DNA of 64,000 nt from Dugong dugon (GCA_030035585.1 CM057460.1:220183711-220247710), one strand, 5' to 3'. Shown: positions 1 through 10,841, counted from the stretch's first letter. The notes: generated by a model from the sequence alone, not told the origin. Numbers and translations are program-made.

Positions 1-229
1 ATGGAAGCTAAGGAACAATTGGAATCTCTGGAGAAAAACATGAGGAAGGCAAAGACTCCCTTAGTACATGATACCTTCCAGAGTTGCTTCTACTCCCAGG
101 TGTCAGTAAATGTGGATGACCCAAATGGAAGTCATGCCAGTCTTCTGTGGTTCTATAATTCTGGTCTTGGGAATCCTCAGTCAGAGCTTGGGCAAGGCAC
201 ACGGAAAAACTCATAAAGATCAGGCACAA
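1..229. other. unassigned sequence at window edge
   Basis: No repeat or gene is recognised. A 71-codon open frame begins at base 1, but it shows no known domain, its start coincides with the window edge, and an equally long frame lies on the other strand. I do not treat it as coding. Confidence 0.4.
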
Positions 230-399
230 TCGACATCAAGATAGATATTTGTTTTCTTGTTTACTGTCTCCCTTGCCAGAGTGAACGCTTCATGAGTACA
301 GGGGCCTTGTCTATTCACTGTTGAATTCCAGGTCCTATCCCCAGCATTTGACATGTAGTAGGTGCTCAATAAATATTTGATAAGTGAAGGAATGACAGG
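230..399 (+). repeat. LINE L2, 3' end fragment
   Basis: The end of this stretch carries the characteristic L2 3' wording: a 'tagtaggtgctcaataaat' block followed by a degenerate TGAATGAA-like tail. The upstream part (TTTACTGTCTCCCTTGCCAG) also matches the usual L2 order. The copy is old and 5' truncated. Confidence 0.7.
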
Positions 400-872
400 T
401 GTAGAGTTTGAATTGTGTCCCCCCGAAAGATATGGTGAAGTCTTAACCCCTGTATCAGTGAATGTGATCTTATTTGGAAATATGGTCTTTGCAGGTGTAG
501 TTAGTGAAGCTAAAATGAGATCATACTGGATGAGGGTAGACCTTAAATCCAATGTCTGGTGTACTTAAAAGGAAAGGGAGATTTGGAGACACAAAGAGAT
601 TCACGCAGGAAAGATGGCCATGTGAATACGGAGGCGGAGGTTGGCGTGACAGAGCTATAAGCCAAGGAACACCAACGATTGTCAGGAACCACCAGAAGCT
701 GGGAGAAAGGCATGGAATCTATTTTTCTTCAGAGTCCTTGAAAAGAACCAACCCTGCCGACACCTTGATTTCGGATTTCTAGCCTTCAGAACTGTGAGAC
801 AATAAATATCTGTTGTTACAAGCCACCCAATTTGGGTTCATTTATTATGGCAGCCACAGGAACCTGATACAA
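400..872 (+). repeat. MLT1-type (ERVL-MaLR) solo LTR
   Basis: The LTR runs from a 5' TGTAG...GAATTGTGTCCCCCC to a 3' ...CCTGATACA end. In between are the diagnostic blocks of MLT1 LTRs: a TTATTTGGAAATA-like stretch, 'CCAATGTCTGGTGT', 'GAAGCTGGGAGA', 'CTGCCGACACCTTGATTTCGG' and an AATAAA-like signal (AATAAATATCTGTTGTT). No internal retroviral region is present. The target duplication is not clear, as expected for an old copy. Confidence 0.85.
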
Positions 873-1061
873 ATGGTGACCACCAGACTTCATTTTATGT
901 GTGTTTTCTGCAGATTCGAATCTTTGATTTTCTTTGACTCTTATTACCTAGCCCTTCCTAACAGCAGGCTCCAGAGGCAGTCTTGTTGAGGTCAAATCAC
1001 CACTAAATTGTATAACTTAAAGTGATGTAGCCTCTTTTTGCCATTCCCTAACTATTAAATG

Positions 1062-1216
1062 AAGCCCTGGTGGCACAATAGTTAAGAGCTACAACTGGTA
1101 ACCAAAAAGGTTGGCAGTTCAAATCTACCAGCTGTTCCTTGGAGACCCTATGGGGGCAGTTCTACTCTGTTCTATAGGATGGCTGTGAATAAGAATCAAC
1201 TTGACTGCAATGAAAT
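1062..1216 (+). repeat. afrotherian tRNA-derived SINE (AfroSINE)
   Basis: The copy has the head GCCCTGGTGGCACAATAGTT, an eroded B box (GGCAGTTCAAATC), the body block ACCCTATGGGGGCAGTTCTA and the tail TGAATAAGAATCAACTTGAC. The tail resembles the 3' end of the RTE LINEs in this window. Confidence 0.9.
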
Positions 1217-1349
1217 GGAAACTATTAAGTAGGATAAATAATAGCATTCACTTCATAAGATGTTGTCAGGAAGAAGTCAATGTGTAAAAGGCACTTGAAC
1301 CACTAGTGCTTGGAATTAACGAAGCTCCCAACCAATGTTGGTTGTCATG

Positions 1350-1509
1350 ATTAGTGGAAAGCGCTTGAGATGTGGCAGCAGACAGACTTCCATTTGAAGC
1401 TGTCTCTGTCACTTACTAGCTTTCATTACTCTGGGCCTCAATTTTTCCATCTGTAAAGAGGAAATAATAAGACATAGGCAAGGTTATTGGGAGGACTGCA
1501 TAAGGTAAT
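1350..1509 (+). repeat. MIR SINE
   Basis: The block 'CTCTGTCACTTACTAGCTTT' followed by 'GGGCCTCAATTTTTCCATCT' and 'GTAAAGAGGAAATAATAA' is the MIR core and 3' region. The LTR at 1510 interrupts it. Confidence 0.75.
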
Positions 1510-2016
1510 TGTCGTGGATTGAATTGTGTCCCCTCAAAATACCTGTCAACTTGGCTAGGTTATGATTCCCAGTATTGTATTATTGTCTACCATTTTGTAA
1601 TCTGAAGTGATTTCTTTATGTGTTGTAAACTCTATCACGATGAGGTAATAAAATGGATTAGCGGCAGTTATACTGATGAGGTCTGCAAGATTAGATAGTG
1701 TCTTAATCCAATCTCTTTTGAGATATAAAAGAGAGAAGCCAGCAGAGACACATGGGAACCTCATACCAGCAAGAAAGCAGTGCGGAGAGCAGAGCGTGTC
1801 CTTTGGACCTGAGGTTCCTGCGCAGAGAATCTCCCAGACCCAGGGAAGACTGATGACACGGACCTTCCTCCAGAGCTGACAGAGAAAGCATTCCCCTGGA
1901 ATTGAAACCCTGAATTTGGACTTGTAGCCTACTGGACTGTGAGAGTATAGATTTCTTTTTGTTAAAGCCATCCACTTGTGGTATTTCTGTTATAGCAGCA
2001 CTAGATGACTAAGACA
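1510..2016 (+). repeat. MaLR-like solo LTR with 5-bp target duplication
   Basis: It begins TGTCGTGGATTG and ends CTAAGACA. Identical GTAAT pentamers flank it (1505-1509 and 2017-2021), which fixes both ends. The middle contains a TATA-like GAGATATAAAAGAG, and an AATAAA-like signal (here ATAGATTTC) lies near the 3' end. No coding capacity is present. This is one of several copies of the same subfamily here, with 9446-9960, 39866-40387 and 58193-58670. Confidence 0.85.
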
Positions 2017-2444
2017 GTAATATACAAGACACATCTAGCATACCACCTGGCCCCTGAAGAGGCATCCATAGATATCCACAGGGGTTATTCTGTTGATAAT
2101 TAAAATAGCTTACACTTATCAAATGCCTACTTTGTGCCGACCAGCCCAGAAACTGCAGCTGAGGGTTCAAGAACCCTGGGAAGGTGGAGGCTAGAGGGAG
2201 AGGCTGGGTCAGAGTGCAGAGGTAGTTGTAGGCCATGATGAAGAGCTTGGAATAAATCCCAGTCCACTGGTCATCACCATGGGGCCTGGAGTTATGAGAT
2301 GGGGGACTGTGTCAGTGGATAACGAATTAGAAATTTTCTCACATGGGTAACATCTTCACTAGCATTTTTGAGAAACAAATAATAATACAATAATATCACT
2401 ATGACTTTCATTTTCAGTTTTTCAGTGCAGTATAATAAATTTGC
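2017..2444. other. unassigned intergenic stretch
   Basis: Apart from the target duplication at its left edge I see no gene, known repeat or RNA. A 75-codon minus frame at 2009-2236 has no recognisable content. Confidence 0.4.
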
Positions 2445-2875
2445 CAAGAAAAGACGACCTCATCTTTGGAGCCAGACCGAGTGAAGTTCAAACACCATCT
2501 GGGTCATTTTCTAGCTGTTTGACCTGGTGGGTCACTTAACTTCTCTTTGCCTTTGTTCCTCATACAAGTATGGATACCAGTTGCCATCAAATCCATTCCG
2601 ACCCATGGTGACCCCATGTGTGTCAGAGTAGAACTGTGTTACATAGAATTTTGAATGGCTGTGATCTTTTGAGAGTAGATCACCAGGTCTTTCTTCCAAG
2701 GTGTCTCTGGGTGGACTCAAACCTCCAACCTTTTGGTTAGCAGCTGAGTGCCTTAACTGTTTGCACCACTCAGGAAGTCCTAAGTATGGATAGTCATATC
2801 TGTTACACAGATTAAATGGAAGGAAATACTGTGTGTAAACCGCCAGCACAGTGCCCCTCAATAATATAATATATT
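2445..2875 (+). repeat. MIR SINE split by a younger SINE
   Basis: The left half contains 'TTTCTAGCTGTTTGACC' and 'CACTTAACTTCTCTTTGCC'. The right half resumes after the AfroSINE with 'GATTAAATGGAAGG' and 'CAGCACAGTGCCCCTCAATAA'. Together they read as one MIR. Confidence 0.75.
2577..2781 (-). repeat. AfroSINE with 11-bp target duplication
   Basis: Minus-strand copy: on the plus strand it starts with the tail complement and ends with the head complement (CACTCAGGAAGTCC). Identical AAGTATGGATA repeats flank it at 2566-2576 and 2782-2792. It inserted into the MIR at 2445-2875. Confidence 0.93.
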
Positions 2876-2895
2876 AATATAATATAATATAATAG
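2858..2895. repeat. AT-rich simple repeat (TAATA)n
   Basis: A short run of irregular AATAT/TAATA units at the 3' end of the MIR. It is probably an expansion of the MIR tail. Confidence 0.8.
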
Positions 2896-3239
2896 TGACT
2901 ATTATCACTGAGGCCATAGCATAAAACATCTACATTGCTATTCTTGAGAAAATGCTAGTTTGTTCGCATGTATTTTAGAAGAGGAAGGATGACTGGTGTT
3001 GGGGGAACAGGTGTCCTAGCCACATTCTACATTGTAGTGGTGTGCTCCATTGAACAACAAGTTCTAAGCATCATTCCCTCTTTCATATCATGCCTATCTT
3101 CATAATTGCTTGAGGGTAAAGGCTAATGCGCTATATATTTTATTAGTCCACAGACTGGTCATAAAGGATGGAGAAAATCTTTCCTAATGCACGGGGTGAG
3201 TATATTTCTCATGACTATGACTGGGTCCAGGGGAGGAAT

Positions 3240-3560
3240 GAATTGTTAGCTGCTGTAGAGACCTTCCCTTACTCATGGCGATGCCATGCGCAATGGAACA
3301 AAACCAGTGCCAGCCCCATGATCGGTTGGAGATCAGACTGTTATGATTCATTGACTGGTATTTGGAAGTAGATCACTAGGGCTTTCTTTCTAGTCCATCT
3401 TGGTCTGGAAGCTCCACTGAAACCTGTTTATCATCATAGTAACGTGGAAGCCTTCACTGATGGATGAGTGGTGGCTGCGCATGAGGTGCGTTGACTGGGA
3501 ATGGAACCCACGTCTCCTACGTGGAAGCAGAGAGTTCTATCACTGAACTGACCACTTCCC
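3240..3560 (-). repeat. tRNA-Gly-derived SINE
   Basis: Read on the minus strand, the element starts with an eroded tRNA-Gly-like head. On the plus strand this appears as 'GACTGGGAATGGAACCCACG', 'GAGTTCTATCACTGAACTG' and 'ACCACTTCCCC', the complement of a GGTTCAGTGGTAGAATTCTC-like start plus B box. The body (GCGATGCCATGCGCAATGGA, GGAAGTAGATCACTAGGG) differs from the commoner AfroSINE. A second copy lies at 14588-14930. It is a SINE, not a functional tRNA gene. Confidence 0.8.
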
Positions 3561-4710
3561 CCTGTATTGTGATAATCCATGCTAATTCCTTGGCTGCCTC
3601 ATAGCCTGGTTTCTTTCTTGTTTCTCTTTACCTTTCCTAGGCAGACTCCTAAAACAAAGCAGCCAGAACATATTAGTCAGAGGGAAGATGAAAAGAAATC
3701 AGTGGTGACAGCCTTATAGCTCACTGGGGAAATCTGTGCTCTTTCTTCTAGGGTTTACAAGCTTAATTCTTCTTATTCCATCTTCTTACATTCTGAACCT
3801 GCTGGCAGGCAGTGAATTTTCTTTAAGACTGCTGTAGCACTGGGATTCTGTTGGTAGAAATATTTTTTTGGAGCTATAAAAATATCCCTGAAGCTCGAGA
3901 AACACACTGGTGGTCTCAGCTCATCTCCAAGTGACCACTCTCTTCAATTTCAGGAAACAAACAACTTGGTCCAGGTCCCATCAACTGCTATTATGAAGCT
4001 GGAATTTATGATACAGTTCAGAATTCTGATGATCCTAGGAAATCAAGAAGAAACAGAAATAAATCAAGAAGAGATTAAATTCTGAACTCTACATCATAAC
4101 TCTTCCAGTAAATAGATACATCTCACCTGTTATTGAGTTTCTAGAAGTTTCTGTGGTTGATACTACTTAAAGAAGGCTGGTTCCAAAAGTATCAAGTGTT
4201 CTGTTTGCAGAATGAATGGAGTTTTAACGACCTGTGGTGCTGTTTGAATATTCATGCTAGTAGATATTTTCCATTTAGGAAATAACTACGGAATAACCAT
4301 GATACTGATTAATTCCAAAGGCAGTTTTTATTGACAACTAATTTACCCTAATTAGTGACTAGAAGCAGCAAATTGCCACATCCATTAAAGAAATTAAGGA
4401 AAGCCATCTATTTTCCTTTACCTGCACCAGCCAGAAGGCACCGTCCCTCATGTCCACTGAGCATTCAAATGTCTTAACAAATTTGTTTACCAATTTTCTC
4501 CTAATCATTAAGTGGTCTGTTTTCCATTTACTGGTATTCAGTTAACAATAAATGAACTCAATATGGAAAACTCAGATTAAGTGTAAAAACAGTTGAGGAT
4601 TTATAATGCATTTAACTAGATCCTTCAAACAAGAATGAGGACTTGCAGATGGTACAGTAAACCTTGCAGGTCTCTACTGTGCAAATTGGAGCTACTATTA
4701 TTGAGCTCAA
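3561..4710. other. unassigned intergenic stretch
   Basis: About 1.1 kb with no recognised repeat, gene or RNA. It is AT-rich, with no open frame longer than 60 codons. Confidence 0.4.
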
Positions 4711-4795
4711 GACGCTCTATGGAGTGATGGTTAAAAGCCTGGTTACTAACTGAAAGGTTGGCAGTTCAAACTCATCAGCCTTTCCATGGAGCTGG
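4711..4795 (+). repeat. AfroSINE head fragment
   Basis: Only the tRNA-like half is present (GAGTGATGGTTAAAAGCC, GAAAGGTTGGCAGTTCAAAC). It ends where the RTE sequence begins, so it is truncated or was cut by the RTE insertion. Confidence 0.65.
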
Positions 4796-5439
4796 ACAAT
4801 AAGAAGGATGTGAAATTAGAAAACCAAAAGGGAAGAACATGCTCAGCATTTCTTAAGCTGAAAGAACTGAAGAAAAAATTCAAGCCTTGAGTGGCAATTT
4901 TGAAGGACTCTATGGGCAGAATATTGAACGACACAGGAAGCGTCAAAAGAAGATGGAAGGAATACACAGAGTTACTGTACCAAAAAGAATTGGTTGATGT
5001 TTAACCATTTCAGGAGGTAGCATATTATCAAGAACTGATGGTATTGAAGGAAAAAGTCCAAGCTACAGTGAAGGCACTGACGGAAAAACAAGGCTCCAGA
5101 AATTGACAGAATACCAATCGAGATGTTTCAACAAATAGATGCAGCACTGGAGGTGCTTACTTATCTATACCAAGAAATCTGGAAGACTGCTACCTGGCCA
5201 ACTGACTGGAAGAGATCTATATTTGTCCCTATTCCAAACAAAGGTGATCCAATCGAATATGGAAATTATTGAACAATATCATTGATATCACACACAAGTA
5301 AAATTTTGCTATAGATAATTCAAAAATGGTTGTAGCAGTACATCAATAGGGAACTGCCAGAAAGTCAAGCCAGATTCAGAAGAGGACTTGGAATGAGGGG
5401 TATCATTGCTGATGTCAGATGGATCTTGGCTGAATCAGA

Positions 5440-5850
5440 GAACAACAGAAAGATGTTTACCTGTGTTTTATTGACTATGAAAAGGCATTTGACTGTGTGG
5501 ATCATAACAAATTATGGGTAACATTTCAAAGAATGGGAATTCCAGAACACTTAATTGTGCTCATGAGGAACCTGTACATACATAACGAGGCAGTCATTCG
5601 AACAGAACAAGGAGATACTGCATGGCTTAAAATCAGGAAAGGTGTGTGTCAGGGTTGTATCTTTTTACCATACTTATTTAATCTGTATGCTGATCAAATA
5701 ATCCGAGAAGCTGGACTATATGAAGAAGAATGAAGCATTGGGACTGGAGGAAGATTCATTAACAATCTGAGATATGAAGATGACACAACCTCGCTTGCTG
5801 AAAGTGAAGAGGACTTGAAGTGCTTACTGATGAAGATAAAAGACTATAAC
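5440..5850 (+). pseudogene. reverse transcriptase remnant of RTE LINE
   Basis: Readable reverse transcriptase motifs remain. Motif A is FIDYEKAFDCVDHNKLW near 5470-5517. Motif B is GVCQGC...PYLFNLYADQ near 5641-5700. Motif C is near 5772-5783 and reads YEDD instead of YADD. A stop at 5731-5733 (after GLYEEE) and several frameshifts upstream break the frame. The catalytic-box change and stops make it nonfunctional. The longest open part is 5497-5733 (78 codons). Confidence 0.9.
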
Positions 5851-5893
5851 CTTCATACGGATTACACCTCAACATAAAGAAACAAAAATTCTC

Positions 5894-5976
5894 ACAACTA
5901 TGTGTACTGACTGTTTAATGAGAAACTATTTGTTCTGTACACCTTCACCTAAAGTACAATAAAAAAAATTTTTAAA
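5894..5976 (+). mobile_element. short L1-like 3' tail insertion
   Basis: About 83 bp reading TGTGTACTG, GTTTAATGAGAAACTATTTG, CACCTAAAGTACAAT and then an A-rich tail. AAAATTCTC repeats flank it at 5885-5893 and 5977-5985, so it looks like a very short retrotransposed 3' end. A second copy is at 28995-29095. Confidence 0.65.
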
Positions 5977-6674
5977 AAAATTCTCGAAACTGGACCAATA
6001 AGCAACATCATGATAAACAGAGAAAAGGCTGAAGTTGTCAAGGATTTCATTTTACCTGGATCCACAATCAACGTCCATGCAGTCAGCAGTCAAGAAATCA
6101 AATGACATATTGCATTAGGCAAATCTACTATAAAAGATCCTTTTAAAGTGTTAAAAAGCAAAGGTGTCATCTTGAGGACTAAGGTGCACCTGCCCCAAAC
6201 CATGGTATTTTCAATCACCTCATATGCATGTGAAAGCTGGACAGTGAATAAGGAAGACCAAAAAAGAATTGATGCTTTGAATTATGGTATTGGTGAAGAA
6301 TATTAAATATACCATGGACTGCCAGAAGAACTAACAAATCTGTCTTGGAAGAACTACAGACAGCAAGCTCCTTAGAAGCAAGGATGGTGAGACTTTATCT
6401 CACACTTTGGACATGTTATCAGGAGGAACCAGTCCCTGGAGAAGAACATTATGTTTGGTAAAGCAGAAGGTCAGTGAAAGAGAGGAAGACCCTCAATCAG
6501 ATGGACTGACGCAGTGGCTACAACAATGGGCTCAAACATTGCAACAATTGTGATGATGGCACAGGACCGGGCAGTGTTTCATTCTGTTGTACACAGGGTC
6601 ACTATGAGTCAGAACCAACTTGAAGGCATCTAAGAACAACAACAAGCTTGCTAAACACAAAATCAAAGTCATTA

Positions 6675-6870
6675 TAACTAAGATTTATTGAGAGCTGCTA
6701 TTGTAAGCCCTGCTCTGAGTGCTTTACATATATCAATTTATTTCATCCTCACAACAACCCTTTGAGTTTGGTTCTACGTTTATCCTCATTTTACAGTTGA
6801 GGAAACCAAGGAACAGAGAGGTTAAGAAACTTGTCCTTGATCACATGGGGATGGAGTCAGGGGGCTTAAC
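6675..6870 (-). repeat. MIR SINE
   Basis: Minus-strand MIR: 'CTGCTCTGAGTGCTTTACAT', 'TCATCCTCACAACAACCC', 'CATTTTACAGTTGAGGAAAC' and 'GAGAGGTTAAGAAACTTG' follow the reversed MIR order. Confidence 0.85.
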
Positions 6871-7992
6871 CATACTACTTGCTCCTTCCTCCAGAAGAAA
6901 ATACCTAAGAAATCTTAAACTTCTGAGATTTAGGAAATGGAGGAAATAGGAGTTGGATGATTCCTTTTCAAAACGGCAACCCACTGGAGTAACATCACTA
7001 TTTTAGGAACAACAGCAAAAGAGACAAAGAAGAACAAAAACAAACAAAAAAGAAAAGAAAAGGAAGTTTATTGAACAATATTGGGCAATAATTGCTATTA
7101 AAATTCAAGATATTTTATTTAGTGTGTTGCCTTATTGGGGGTTATTTTCATAAACAGAAGCAAGGCTATGTGTTCACCTGACAATTTCTGCTAGCTGGGC
7201 ACATGGCGAGATCCCATTTCGCAGTATATTGAAGTTATGTGGAAAGCCGTGCAAACAAGGTCCAGCCAATTAGATGTCAGAGGAAGTAATGTGAGCCACT
7301 TCCTGACCTGGCCTTTTGCATGTCTCAGGTGATCCCTGAACTCCCTCCCTTTGGGGGCACTGAGTTCTGGATAACAGGGCTTCAAGAAAGCAGAGCCATT
7401 CAATGCCTGTCAGGTAGTCTTCATGCAAGTGACACATAAACCTTCATTGAGATGAGCAACTTAATTTTTAAGGTTTATTTATTATCACAGCATAACCTGG
7501 CCCACCTTAACTAATACAAGTAGGCTCACATATGACCTCATTTTCTCTAACCATATATTTCTGATAAAATCTGAAATTTCTCAGTTGTTGGTTCTTCTAG
7601 GTGTTCTCAGCCTAGGATGCAATCCAGATTGCTTTTAGAATCACCCAACTGGAAGAGCCTGACCTGGATGGTTTTGGAGGAATCACCACTCTTTCTGGGG
7701 TGAGGAAGCATGGGAGAGGTGGCCTGGGTGATCCAATAGTAGAGAGGTGAGTCTTTGGTCAGAAACTTCCCGCAGAAGTAGTCCACGCTATTGCATGAAG
7801 CCACTGAGATTCTGGGATTGTTATCACAGTTTAGGTGTAATGGCTGACTGTGATGAATACAAATCACTTTTCCAAAGAGTGGTAGGAAAGTATGAGTGAG
7901 GTAACACACCCAAGCTCTGAGAGCAGTGCTTGGCACAGAGTCACAGAGTCATTTATTTTCTCAATAAATGAAAGTTGGCGTTAACAACCTCA
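6871..7992. other. mostly unassigned intergenic stretch
   Basis: No gene is recognised. An A-rich tract lies around 7015-7066. The segment 7470-7560 ends in CTAACTAATACAA-like wording that may be the end of a very old LTR, but I cannot confirm it. The open frames at 7191-7403 and 7607-7936 (minus) have no recognisable domain. Confidence 0.35.
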
Positions 7993-8000
7993 AGGAAAGG

Positions 8001-8207
8001 TGTTGTTGTTAGGTGCTGTTGAGTTGATTTTGACTCATAGTGACCCATGTGACAGAGTACAACTGGCCCATAGGGTTTTCTAGGCTGTAGTCTTTACAGA
8101 AGCAGATCCCCAGGTCTTTCTTCCACAGAGCCACGGGGTGAGTTTGAACTGCCAACCTTTTGGTTAGCTGTTGAGCACTTAACCATCATGTTACCAGGGC
8201 TCCTTCC
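8001..8207 (-). repeat. AfroSINE with target duplication
   Basis: Minus copy from GTTGTTGTTAGGTGCTGTTG to CATGTTACCAGGGCTCC. AGGAAAGG repeats flank it at 7993-8000 and 8208-8215. Confidence 0.9.
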
Positions 8208-8217
8208 AGGAAAGGCA

Positions 8218-8440
8218 ATCTTATACAATGCAAAGAGCACTGGCTCTGGGATTAGGCAGCCTTGGGGTCAAATTCCAGATTAACCAGAGAGCAATGGGGA
8301 AGTCACTTCAGCTGGCTGAGCCTCAGCTTCACTTTCAATAAAATGGGGATAATAACACCTACACACAGGTTCTCGAGAAGTTTAATTTTTGCAAAACAAT
8401 TCCTACAAAGGAGATGCTCATGATTTATCATGGTAGCTAT
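8218..8440 (+). repeat. MIR SINE
   Basis: 'GAGCACTGGCTCTGGGATTA', 'GGGGAAGTCACTTCAG' and 'AATAAAATGGGGATAATAAC' match the MIR 5' to 3' order. Confidence 0.8.
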
Positions 8441-8545
8441 TATTAGGATTGGTCATTTCATTCCCATTTTACAGATGAGGAAATAAATCCATGAAAAGTC
8501 TGAGCAACTTACCCCAGGACACAGAATTGCATTGTTTTATCAGAT
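8441..8545 (-). repeat. MIR SINE fragment
   Basis: 'CATTCCCATTTTACAGATGA', 'GGAAATAAATCC' and 'CTTACCCCAGGACACAGAA' are the reversed MIR core, abutting the plus MIR on its left. Confidence 0.65.
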
Positions 8546-9445
8546 AAGCCACTACTGATTGTAAGACACGTCGTTATTTTTTGTGTTACCAAGGAGGAAA
8601 AACACACTGCCAGATTAGCAAAGTACACAATGCTTCTTAGGACTCTATAAAAAAATTTTATACCTGCTGAAAGATATTTTCATCATATATCACTCTTGTG
8701 CTTCCAACGAAAGAAAAGTAGAAGCACAATGAAGTGTTGAAGTTTCTCCTAAATCTCATATTCAGATTCAGAGCCTGTTCACATTGTACTCAGTTGTCAA
8801 TGTCTGTGATTTTCAACACCATGTCCCTCTCCATGCCATTGGTGATGTAGTAGTTCTGACAAAAGTGATCAGTGATTGTCTCCTAGATTTTCTGCACGTT
8901 TCTGGTGCTTACCAGGATGGGTCAAGGGAAGCCTTCTCATGAACCACAGTACTTGTTTCCATCATCAAATGATCGTTAATTAATTTGTCGATTATAACAA
9001 CAAAGAGACAGAAGTGGGCAGCAACATAGCTTGGAAACTCCCTAAATTCCCATGAAAACACACAGAACAACTAGAATAAAAACACTAAAACCAACAGACA
9101 CCAACTACCATGAAACGTGGTGGCGAGGCCGCCCCACAAATCCCAACATCTGAGTCAGAAACTCATGTCCCCACTTGGGGTGGCTGATGCCACCTCCACA
9201 CCTTCTGTATTTTGCCCCCTTCATCCCCCCTCCCTCCTTCTTCTCCTTCTTTCCCCTTTGTTTTTTTTTAAACTGAGGCTGAAATGGGGAAGAGAAACTA
9301 ACATATATTGAGTCACCACTCTGTGCCAACTGGTGAGACTCACTGGAATCCCCCTAAACTTAAGAATCACAGGCATGGAAATTTCCAGAACCCCCATGGT
9401 GAAAAGTAATTTTGTTCTTTGCCATAAGGTTAATTTGTTGAAAGT
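8546..9445. other. unassigned stretch
   Basis: No gene is recognised. The segment 8560-8960 has the texture of an old DNA-transposon or LINE copy, but I cannot assign it. A pyrimidine-rich tract lies at 9217-9270. Confidence 0.35.
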
Positions 9446-9960
9446 GCGTCGTATGGATTGAGTTATGTACCCCCCAGCTTGGCTGGGTCATGATTCCCTG
9501 TGTTGTATGATTGTGTAATCTGATGTGATTTCCTTATGTGTTGTAAACTCTATCACTATAATGAGGTTATATGTGATCTTCTTATGTATTGTAAATTCTT
9601 TCACTGTGATGAGGTTATACTGATGAGGTTGACAAAATAGATAGTGTCTTAATGCAATCTCTTGTGAGATATAAAAGAGAAGGGAGCAGAGATACATAGG
9701 AACCTCATACCACCAAGAAAGCAGTGCCAGGAGCAGAGCGCGTCCTTTGGACCTGAGGTTCCTGCGCAGAGAAGCTCCCAGACCAAAGGAAGACTGATGA
9801 CACAGACCTTCCTCCAGAACCTATGGAGAAAGCATCCCCCTGGAGCTGACGCCCTGAATTTGGACTTGTAGCCTACTGGACTGTGAGAGAGTAAACTTCT
9901 GTTTGCTAAATCCATCCACTTGTAGTATTTCTGTTAGAGCAGCACTAGATGACTAAGACA
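9446..9960 (+). repeat. MaLR-like solo LTR with internal duplication
   Basis: Same subfamily as 1510-2016, ending CTAGATGACTAAGACA at 9960. The 5' edge is eroded (GTCGTATGGATTG instead of TGTTATGGATTG). A 48-bp segment containing 'TATGTGTTGTAAA' is repeated in tandem (9523-9570 and 9571-9618). No clear target duplication. Confidence 0.8.
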
Positions 9961-10660
9961 TACATAAATGTTTTTTTTTTTATGGTTGTAAAGCTTCTCA
10001 AAAATAAATTCATAAGTCATAAAAACAACCTCTTTTCTAAATATGTGCTATGATTTTGGTCTGGGAAATACAATTTTTAGAGGGGACATAAAAGGACTAA
10101 TTTAAACTGAACAGCTTGAGACACAAGCTAGAAAAAATTCAGCCTAAGACAGATGATTTGATTGTGAAATGGAGTTCAGTGAAATTCTAAATGATTACAT
10201 GTGAGCTTTTGTTGTGTTTGTTTGTGTTCCTAGGTTAAAACTCAGATGTTTTCCAGCTATCATTAAAACTGGAGTGAGCCAGTGCTGTGTCTCCTTCTCT
10301 GGTATGGGAGGCACTTCTTCAATTTGCTGACTGTTGCCCTTCCCGCGCCCCCGCCCCATGCCTCTGAGAGAGTGAGCATCCTTCCAAGTTCTTGCCTTAG
10401 GCTGCCATACCTCCTATTCTCACTCATTCTCTGGGGATGTCTCCAATGCTCCCAAGCTTGTACAGTAAATATGCTGGCGACTCCCAGGTTCTTTTCTCTG
10501 GCCTTGACTTTTCTCTAGAGTTCTAGACCCGTATTTCCAAATGCTTGTAGGACATCTCCATGGGAACAGGAAGTTTTAAGCTGGAATCCATGGACACTTC
10601 CAGAATTCAAGGATGGCTACAGGGAGTCCATGGTTCCACAGAAGTTTTATGCAAAACTGA
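9961..10660. other. unassigned intergenic stretch
   Basis: No repeat or gene is recognised. A plus frame at 10282-10518 encodes a leucine-rich 78-residue peptide without a conserved feature. Confidence 0.35.
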
Positions 10661-10683
10661 ATGTGTGTGTGTGTGTGTGTGTG
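10661..10683. repeat. (TG)n microsatellite
   Basis: About eleven uninterrupted TG dinucleotides. Confidence 0.95.
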
Positions 10684-10841
10684 CCCATTCACACACTGCA
10701 TAGGGATGCATATGCTCTGTGCATTTTTCTGGGGAGAGGGATATATAGATTTTATCAGATTTTCAAAGTGGTCCCTGGTGTTTTCTTCTCCCAGTAAAAG
10801 CAAATATTTAATAAGTGCTTACCTTGTGCCAATGGAGTCCC

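Larger units (their letters stand above)
4796..6646 (+). mobile_element. RTE/BovB-type LINE, 5' truncated and decayed
   Basis: This copy covers the reverse transcriptase and the 3' UTR and ends in the RTE tail (TATGAGTCAGAACCAACT, then ACAACAACAA). The endonuclease half is missing. A short L1-like tail has inserted at 5894-5976. Its 3' 250 bp match the RTE tails at 10842-11160, 27240-27485, 39158-39363, 40405-40612 and 55485-55668. Confidence 0.9.

Noticed and set aside
1..216. 71-codon frame at the window start
   Set aside because: It begins exactly at base 1, has no known domain, and an equally long minus frame overlaps it.
400..872. Endogenous retrovirus with coding capacity
   Set aside because: None of the LTRs in this window has an internal gag, pol or env region; all look like solo LTRs or fragments.
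3480..3560. tRNA-Gly gene
   Set aside because: The tRNA-like segment is the eroded head of a SINE with mutated B box and stem; another copy of the same element is at 14588-14930.
5440..5850. Active RTE reverse transcriptase
   Set aside because: YADD reads YEDD and the frame has a stop at 5731 and several frameshifts.
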